Positions 59,307 to 64,000 of a stretch of 64,000 nucleotides of DNA are shown piece by piece. The DNA is from CAZHNW01 sp942491575 (GTDB taxonomy: Bacteria > Spirochaetota > UBA4802 > UBA5550), in contig CALOBT010000025.1 of NCBI GenBank assembly GCA_942491575.1, positions 1,860,001-1,924,000 on the forward strand. Reading direction: 5' to 3'. Position 1 is the stretch's first letter; each line of letters starts with the position of its first letter. The notes under the pieces were generated by a model. It worked only from the letters and a program-made list of their open reading frames with translations, ran no database searches and was not told the origin of the DNA. The position numbers and the translations under genes are program-made.

Positions 59307-60328
59307 TGGCATATAAAAAATTTCCCACTGCAAAAGACCTGCAGAAAGAACTGGACAAGAAAAAAGTACATAAAAGATATCTTATGCTTGGAGAAGAAGA
59401 GGGAGAAAAGGATAAATTAATATCCGTTATAAATAAACTGGTCCTGCCTGATGAAGAGGAACGCCGATCCAGCACAGGACGTTTCCACCTCGACAGCGAT
59501 CAGCTGATTGATGCCGTTGACTTTGCCCTCTCCAGTTCAATTTTTTCATCCAGCAGGGTCTGTATCATCAGAAACCTGGAAACATTTAAAAACAACAAAG
59601 AAAATCGTGAATTCATTTCAGACATGCTCAGCAATTTGCCTGAATCAACTTATCTCATAATGACAACAGATAAAAATCGCCCCCCCGATTTCATACCTCC
59701 AGGCATGCTTGAAAAAATGAATGTGACTCAATTCTGGCGACACTTCGATTCTGATATTTATAAATATATCCAGACATCTTTTCAAAAAAAGGGAATACCG
59801 GCTGAAGAAAAAGCAATAAATATGCTTATTACCCGAACCGGGAAAGATATAAAAAAAATCGATGAAGCCATCGAAATGATCTACTACTCTGGACTTGAAG
59901 GACCCCTTACAGTCAATGCAATTGAAAATTATATCACAGATGTAAAGGATGTCAGCATCTATGAATTTATTGATGCCCTTTTCATGAAACACCCCGGGGC
60001 CTTAAAGCTTTATAAAAAAATTCATGAAGATGGAATTCCAGAAGGTAGAATATTTTATGAAATAAACCGCCATCTGGATCAGCTTGAAAAATATTATTAC
60101 CTGAGTAATAAAGGAACCGGTATCGATGACGCATTAAAGGAATGCGGGGTCTTCCCCAGAAATAAAGATAAGTTCCTCACCTTCACCAGGAAATATACCA
60201 GGGAAAATTTAAAAGAAATTTTTCCACTCCTGGGACGTACGGAGGTAAACCGCAAAAGCAGTCAGGTCTCCAAAAAATTGATATCTTCGCCGGTATTTGA
60301 GCTGGTTACAGCAATGATCAGGAGCTAA
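59306..60328 (+). CDS. holA: DNA polymerase III delta subunit
   Basis: A 340-residue clamp-loader subunit of normal length. It opens with KRYLMLGEEEGEKDKLISVI (the family's modified P-loop area), FALSSSIFSSSRVCIIRNLETFK, STYLIMTTDKNRPPD, then KAINMLITRTGKDIKKIDEAIE and the DVSIYEFIDALFMKHPGALK segment of the lid. It opens the beta clamp during loading onto DNA. The ATG overlaps the stop codon of the upstream LptE-like gene. It is convergent with the HEAT-repeat gene, overlapping by 4 bases. Confidence 0.9.
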   Translation: MAYKKFPTAKDLQKELDKKKVHKRYLMLGEEEGEKDKLISVINKLVLPDEEERRSSTGRFHLDSDQLIDAVDFALSSSIFSSSRVCIIRNLETFKNNKENREFISDMLSNLPESTYLIMTTDKNRPPDFIPPGMLEKMNVTQFWRHFDSDIYKYIQTSFQKKGIPAEEKAINMLITRTGKDIKKIDEAIEMIYYSGLEGPLTVNAIENYITDVKDVSIYEFIDALFMKHPGALKLYKKIHEDGIPEGRIFYEINRHLDQLEKYYYLSNKGTGIDDALKECGVFPRNKDKFLTFTRKYTRENLKEIFPLLGRTEVNRKSSQVSKKLISSPVFELVTAMIRS

Positions 60329-61659
60329 ACCCGCCGATCAATCATCTGTCTCAGGATTCTCCTCAGCTGTTCCCTGAATACAGGATCCGTCTCAACGCTG
60401 AAGCGATCAAAGAGGGGGAGAATGGAATTACGGTCATTAATCCTGAAAACTGAATAGAGAGCGGCGGAACGGACATATCGTGATGAGTCGCCGTTGATCA
60501 ACATGAAAAGTCCGTCTATGCTTTTTTTAGAACGATAATTCCCCAGGGAATTGGCAATTTCGGCTCTTACACGATAATCCTTATCGTCAGAATATTGCAG
60601 AAGCAGAGCTATATGATTTTCCTTTGTTACCTTCCCCAGAACATGCGCCGATAAAATCCTTAATCTGAAATTTTTATCCTGTGCCAGTATTTTTTTAACT
60701 GCATTTATATTCCCGGTTTTTTTGATTCTCAGCATTGTTTCAAGGATTAAATACTTTATCTCGATATCAGTCTCTTTTATTAATTGGCTTGAAAGAGAAA
60801 ATGCAGCTCCGGCATATCTTAGCTTATACAGGGCCTGAATGGCAACATGCCTGATATCCCGATCTTTATCAGATAAAGATTTAATCAGAACAAAGTTTGA
60901 ACCGATATCCCGCAGGTTACCTATAATTTTTATTGCCGCTATTCTGACTTCGCGATCACTGTCTTTAACAGCTGCCTTTCGCACAAGGTATGCTGCCTTT
61001 TTCAGATTATTTTTTTCAATACACTTTAGAGCATATATTCGAACAGATTTCACAGGATCTTCTGTCAGCTCCGTTATCATATTGTAAAACCGCATATCAT
61101 AAAGAACCTGCATTGCCTCAAGGGCATAGATTCTCTTAACGGGATTTTCATCTCCCGCCATCTGGAGTATTACAGGATAAATACGATCATCCCCGTTCTT
61201 CAGCAATACCTTACCCGCAGCTTTCCTCACGGCACTGAATCGACTGCCCAATTGATGCGCAACTGGCAATACAATTCTTCTGTCATCAAGAGATCCAAGG
61301 TATTCGATTATTTCTATTTTCAAAGGGAAGGAGCCGGTTTCTTTCAGAATATCGAACCAATATAGAATTGTATTATCCCTGCTGTAGAGCTTAAGGGTTT
61401 TTATATAAATCGCCCTATCACTATCATTGCTGCCTCGAATTATTGCCCTGACAATCCGTGGTATCAGCTGAACAGGCTTTTTTCTCTTAATGTAGGCATA
61501 GGCCTCATCCCTGTTAGATTTGGATATGCTGGTGAGTTTTCCATAGTAGGAATCATTAATATTTTCATCCTGATCCTGTGCTGACACATGGGATACTGAA
61601 CATAGAAGCAGAAGAGCTGCGAGAGAGAATGCAATCCTGAATTTATTTGATATTTTCAT
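60325..61659 (-). CDS. Exported HEAT-repeat protein
   Basis: A 444-residue protein with a signal peptide (FRIAFSLAALLLLCSVSHVSA); ATG at 61659 is taken as the start because it begins that signal. The rest is about eleven to thirteen HEAT repeats of the PBS-lyase type, with recurring units such as VRIYALKCIEKNN, VRIAAIKIIGNLRD, IRHVAIQALYKLRYA and VRAEIANSLGNYRS. Such arrays form curved helical scaffolds for protein binding; here it should act in the periplasm. It is transcribed away from the TetR gene's terminator and has no partner gene. Confidence 0.82.
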   Translation of the reverse strand: MKISNKFRIAFSLAALLLLCSVSHVSAQDQDENINDSYYGKLTSISKSNRDEAYAYIKRKKPVQLIPRIVRAIIRGSNDSDRAIYIKTLKLYSRDNTILYWFDILKETGSFPLKIEIIEYLGSLDDRRIVLPVAHQLGSRFSAVRKAAGKVLLKNGDDRIYPVILQMAGDENPVKRIYALEAMQVLYDMRFYNMITELTEDPVKSVRIYALKCIEKNNLKKAAYLVRKAAVKDSDREVRIAAIKIIGNLRDIGSNFVLIKSLSDKDRDIRHVAIQALYKLRYAGAAFSLSSQLIKETDIEIKYLILETMLRIKKTGNINAVKKILAQDKNFRLRILSAHVLGKVTKENHIALLLQYSDDKDYRVRAEIANSLGNYRSKKSIDGLFMLINGDSSRYVRSAALYSVFRINDRNSILPLFDRFSVETDPVFREQLRRILRQMIDRRV

Positions 61660-61705
61660 TATTACATATACCGGCAAAAACCATTTTTTTTCCAATCTAA
61701 AAATG

Positions 61706-61733
61706 AAAAAGGCCGTATCGAAATGATACAGCC
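61706..61733 (-). terminator. Intrinsic terminator of the TetR gene
   Basis: On the minus strand GGCTGTATC pairs with GATACGGCC (61733-61711, one wobble pair) around a 5-base loop, followed by TTTTT (61710-61706). It lies about 30 bases after the TetR stop codon. Confidence 0.82.
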
Positions 61734-61760
61734 GGTTCTTCCCCATGTTACCTTATTTAT

Positions 61761-62369
61761 TTAAACAAGCGAACCGGAAAGGTAGTTATCCACAATTGAG
61801 GAGATGACTTCCTGGTTCATTACATCCTTGTCTTTTTTTTCATATTCATACACAATAAGCATAATTCCGCCGACAAGCATGGAAGAGGTTATTTTAGGAT
61901 TAATTGTTTCCTTAAAAATTCCCTGTTTTTTCAGTTCTGCGATTTCATTGGCAATCACGTTCATGATACTTTCTACGGACCGGTTTACCCTGTCGACAAC
62001 CTCAAGATCAATTCCAATAATATCTTTAAAAATTAACTTAATAACTATAGGTTCACTGAGAATCATCGCGATTGATTCAGAAATTCTATTTTTTATGAAG
62101 ACAATAATATTTTCCTGCGCGGGATTCCCGCTTAAAAATTCCTGAAGGTCATCCTGATCGAGGACATCTTCAATTTTTTCTATAACAGAATCCATCAGGG
62201 CATAGAGTATTTCCTTTTTATTGCTGAAATACTGGTATACAGTTCCCCGTGCAATATTCAACTTTTCGCATACCTGACCGATATGAGTACTCTGGAAACC
62301 TTTATCGATAAACATTTCCTTGGCAGTATCAATTATCTGCTGTTTTCTGCGTTCTCCCTTAGGTGGCAT
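61761..62369 (-). CDS. TetR-family transcription regulator
   Basis: A 202-residue regulator. The first 50 residues are the TetR DNA-binding domain: RKQQIIDTAKEMFIDKGFQSTHIGQVCEKLNIARGTVYQYFSNKKEILYAL with the helix-turn-helix at about 28-47. The C-terminal helical domain (60-202) binds an unknown ligand and dimerises. It resembles regulators of fatty-acid or efflux genes, but nothing adjacent fixes the target. A 38-codon ORF lies upstream in the same transcript, and an intrinsic terminator follows. Confidence 0.92.
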   Translation of the reverse strand: MPPKGERRKQQIIDTAKEMFIDKGFQSTHIGQVCEKLNIARGTVYQYFSNKKEILYALMDSVIEKIEDVLDQDDLQEFLSGNPAQENIIVFIKNRISESIAMILSEPIVIKLIFKDIIGIDLEVVDRVNRSVESIMNVIANEIAELKKQGIFKETINPKITSSMLVGGIMLIVYEYEKKDKDVMNQEVISSIVDNYLSGSLV

Positions 62370-62397
62370 ACCGTAACCTCATTTATCCTCTTGACCA

Positions 62398-62421
62398 GCC
62401 TGCCCGATCTCTGCCGCAGGC
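62398..62421 (-). repeat. Hairpin between the 38-codon ORF and the TetR gene
   Basis: GCCTGC (62398-62403) and GCAGGC (62416-62421) with a 12-base loop lie in the 66-base gap. No T-run follows, so it may tune expression of the TetR gene rather than end transcription. Confidence 0.4.
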
Positions 62422-62435
62422 AACTACCCCAATTA

Positions 62436-62552
62436 CTATATTCGCCGACCTGAAGATCTCTTCATTCTTCTGATCTCTTCTTTCAGAGGAATAAGAGCCT
62501 CCTTCAACTCCTTAATCATCTCGTCAGCCCGTTCCTGGAGTTCCTTGCTCAT
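62436..62552 (-). CDS. Small helical protein upstream of the TetR gene
   Basis: A 38-residue ORF (start MSKELQERADEMIKELKEA, then IPLKEEIRRMKRSSG). AGGGAAGAT stands 3 to 9 bases before the ATG, a good ribosome site. It is predicted as one long charged amphipathic helix, likely a coiled coil. The codon pattern looks coding and it lies 66 bases before the TetR start on the same transcript. I do not recognise it. It could be a genuine small protein that binds the regulator or a leader peptide. Confidence 0.5.
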   Translation of the reverse strand: MSKELQERADEMIKELKEALIPLKEEIRRMKRSSGRRI

Positions 62553-62888
62553 TTTATCTTCCCTGTTCCCGTTAAATTCATCAGTTGAGAGATGTAGCTG
62601 AATCCAGTCAATCTCTCTATTATTATCGACCTGTATACAAAGTTTGCTGTAGTCGACTTATACGGGAAAATTAAAAAATTATGATTATATAATTTTAAAT
62701 AGATATTTTGTGCAATTAATGTAAAATATAAATTACCAATAATGCTGGTCAACAATTTTTCATATTATATTCATTTATTTTATAGATAAAAATTTTAATT
62801 AGTATAAATTAAAAAAGAGTCAAAATATGAAGGCGCGATAACTTTTTATCGCGCCTTCATATTTTGACTCCCCATGTGATAATTATTA
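62553..62888. other. AT-rich region with minus-strand promoters for the TetR unit and a terminator
   Basis: Minus-strand promoter candidates are TTGACC-17-ATATTT (62752-62724) and TTGCAC-17-TTATAT (62715-62687). Between the second and the small ORF, two similar units occur (TCGACctgTATAC at 62626 and GTCGACttATAC at 62652), possible operators. The right end is the 24-bp terminator stem at 62817-62870. No gene is seen. Confidence 0.45.
62811..62870 (-). terminator. Terminator with a perfect 24-bp stem
   Basis: The arms 62817-62840 and 62847-62870 are perfect inverse complements (inner part AAGGCGCGATA/TATCGCGCCTT) with a 6-base loop. On the minus strand GACTC is followed by TTTTTT. It lies 19 bases after the stop of the minus-strand gene at 62889. 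The stem is unusually long for a terminator. Confidence 0.88.
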
Positions 62889-63182
62889 TCAGGCTCTCAT
62901 ATCAAGGCTAGCGCCTGATACACTGTTACTTTCAATTATTTTTATATCTGCCCCAATAAGCATAAAAAGGAAGTGTTGAACATCTTTCAGGTCCATCATA
63001 ACCTTTTCTTTTACCTTTGGCTCTTTTTCTTCCCGGGCAGTTTTTAATTTTTCAGCATTAACAGCATCTATTCCAATCTCTGCACGTAGTTCCTCAGAGT
63101 CTTTATTCCTGAGGTCCTGACCTTTAAATTCATTGCTGGTAAAAATATTGTATTGTGTGCTGTATTGTGTATTGACATCCAT
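62889..63182 (-). CDS. Small protein of unknown function
   Basis: A 97-residue soluble protein with a perfect ribosome site (GAAGGAGGT, 7 bases before the ATG) and a very strong terminator, so it is probably well expressed. It starts MDVNTQYSTQYNIFTSNEF (Asn/Thr/Gln-rich), has a charged middle (KTAREEKEPKVKEKVMMDL) and a hydrophobic C-terminal helix DVQHFLFMLIGADIKIIE. No signal or membrane segment is clear. I recognise no family. The strong expression signals make it worth more than a routine hypothetical label. Confidence 0.62.
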   Translation of the reverse strand: MDVNTQYSTQYNIFTSNEFKGQDLRNKDSEELRAEIGIDAVNAEKLKTAREEKEPKVKEKVMMDLKDVQHFLFMLIGADIKIIESNSVSGASLDMRA

Positions 63183-63377
63183 ATCAGATACCTCCTTCCC
63201 TGGAGCTTCTAATTAATTTTTCGGCAGAATTTTAAATTTCGATTAATGAAAAAAAAAAAATAATCACACTAAATTACTGCAAATCATGCAAAAAAGAGGG
63301 ATTTATCGTTTTTTTTGAGTTGCTAGCATTCAATTTACATGATTACCTGACGGGAATTTGAAAAAAGGAAATATTAT

Positions 63378-64000
63378 ATGCGCAAAAACAGATTTCTCTT
63401 TGAGCTATACCAGGCCTACAAGGTACTCTTCTTTTATCCTTTCCTGGCTATTACCACTGCTGTTCTCGGCACCATTGCCACCCTCCTCGCCATTGTTATA
63501 CACCCGAAGGTAGCTTCCATCTGCGGAATCATCTGGTCACGACTCAACAGCTACTTTACTCCCATGCTTGTAACAGTCGAAGGAAAACAAAATATTGATA
63601 AAAACCAGAGTTACATTATCGTAGCCAATCACCAGAGCCAGTATGATATCTTTATTCTCTATGGCTGGCTCCCCATGGACTTCAAGTGGGTAATGAAAAT
63701 TCAGCTTCGCCAGGTTCCCTTTCTCGGTTACTCCTGTTATAAGATCGGACATGTATTTATCGATCGTTCCAATTCGGAAGCCGCCGTTGCATCGATCAAC
63801 GCGGCGAAACAGCGAATTAAAAACGGAACATCCATCATGTTTTTTCCCGAAGGGCACAGAAGTGAAGACGGCAACCTGATTCCTTTCAAGAAGGGTGCCT
63901 TTAAGTTTGCCCTAGACATAGGTCTTCCGGTCTTACCGGTGACAATACTGGGGACAAGGGATATACTTCCATCTAACACCACGGACCTTTTCCCCGGAAA
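63378..64000 (+). CDS. plsC: 1-acyl-sn-glycerol-3-phosphate acyltransferase (3' end outside window)
   Basis: The frame runs open from ATG 63378 to the window end, 207 codons. AAGGAA lies 8 bases before the ATG. A membrane helix (residues 15-42) is followed by the acyltransferase motifs IIVANHQSQYDIFIL (HX4D), KWVMKIQLRQVPFLGY, VFIDRSNSEAA and MFFPEGHRSEDG, then LPVLPVTILGTRD. It acylates lysophosphatidate to phosphatidate at the inner membrane. Motifs I to IV are complete, so only the C-terminal tail is missing. The TTTACA at 63338 could be part of its promoter, but the match is weak. Confidence 0.92.
   Translation, partial: MRKNRFLFELYQAYKVLFFYPFLAITTAVLGTIATLLAIVIHPKVASICGIIWSRLNSYFTPMLVTVEGKQNIDKNQSYIIVANHQSQYDIFILYGWLPMDFKWVMKIQLRQVPFLGYSCYKIGHVFIDRSNSEAAVASINAAKQRIKNGTSIMFFPEGHRSEDGNLIPFKKGAFKFALDIGLPVLPVTILGTRDILPSNTTDLFPG

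Noticed and set aside
63260..63300. A member of the recurring promoter class at AATCATGCAAAAAAG
   Set aside because: The spacer end matches, but no TTGACA-like box stands 17 bases upstream.
1..64000. tRNA genes, rRNA, CRISPR arrays, phage genes or insertion sequences
   Set aside because: I looked for tRNA T-loops, regularly spaced repeats, transposase or integrase motifs and terminal repeats and saw none that could be supported.

Overview
The window is a gene-dense chromosomal segment of a Gram-negative bacterium with about 45% GC by eye. It holds roughly 57 protein genes, most with Shine-Dalgarno sites and some with TTG or GTG starts. I see no tRNA, rRNA, CRISPR, phage or intact insertion sequence. 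Many short lipoproteins with spirochaete-like lipoboxes, an lptE-holA pair, a 7TMR-DISM histidine kinase and a GH13-GT5 fusion point to Spirochaetota or a relative. That is a best guess; no marker here proves it. Ferredoxin-type oxidoreductases and an oxygen-independent sulfur-insertion operon suggest anaerobic or microaerobic life.

Layout. 1-10 kb: the end of a GH38 alpha-mannosidase, an HSL-type esterase, two stand-alone solute-binding proteins, a Memo-CapA fusion lipoprotein and an SH3/Ig-like lipoprotein. 10-14.3 kb: a small OmpA-like protein, an acyl-CoA synthetase and two divergent nitroreductases. 14.3-19.2 kb (minus strand): an NmrA/triple-rhodanese fusion, an EgtD histidine methyltransferase, SufS and SufE, read here as an anaerobic ergothioneine (EanA/EanB type) operon with its own persulfide supply. 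19.5-24.7 kb: a sensor kinase, a decayed HxlR regulator, an O-methyltransferase and a Dus enzyme. 24.9-34.6 kb: a radical SAM protein with metK, topoisomerase III, VF530 and DUF2293 proteins, an MBL hydrolase, TesB and RNase HI. 35-42.2 kb: GlpQ, two further hydrolases and an AEC transporter on the plus strand, facing a YhhN-GlpT pair on the minus strand; together they look like phospholipid head-group salvage. 42.4-46.8 kb: a possible sigma-factor remnant, trpB, a gene-end remnant, a Nudix hydrolase, and a membrane sensor paired with a STAS/zinc-ribbon protein. 47-53.6 kb: queF, DUF2937, a lipoprotein, an AAA+ ATPase, an LsrG-like monooxygenase coupled to an iron alcohol dehydrogenase, and a flavodoxin-ferredoxin. 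53.8-64 kb: a 1618-residue amylase/glycogen-synthase fusion, lptE, holA, a HEAT-repeat protein, a TetR regulator with a 38-codon companion, and the start of plsC.

Two signals stand out beyond the gene list. First, a recurring promoter-like element: TTGACA, a spacer of exactly 17 bases ending in CATGC or a close variant, then AAGGNT or a variant and a T-tract. It precedes at least seven unrelated genes and occurs once as an orphan in front of a possible small RNA. Ordinary TTGACA-17-TATAAT-like promoters occur beside it. Second, clusters of GC-rich palindromes at several gene ends share identical words and look like a dispersed repeat family.
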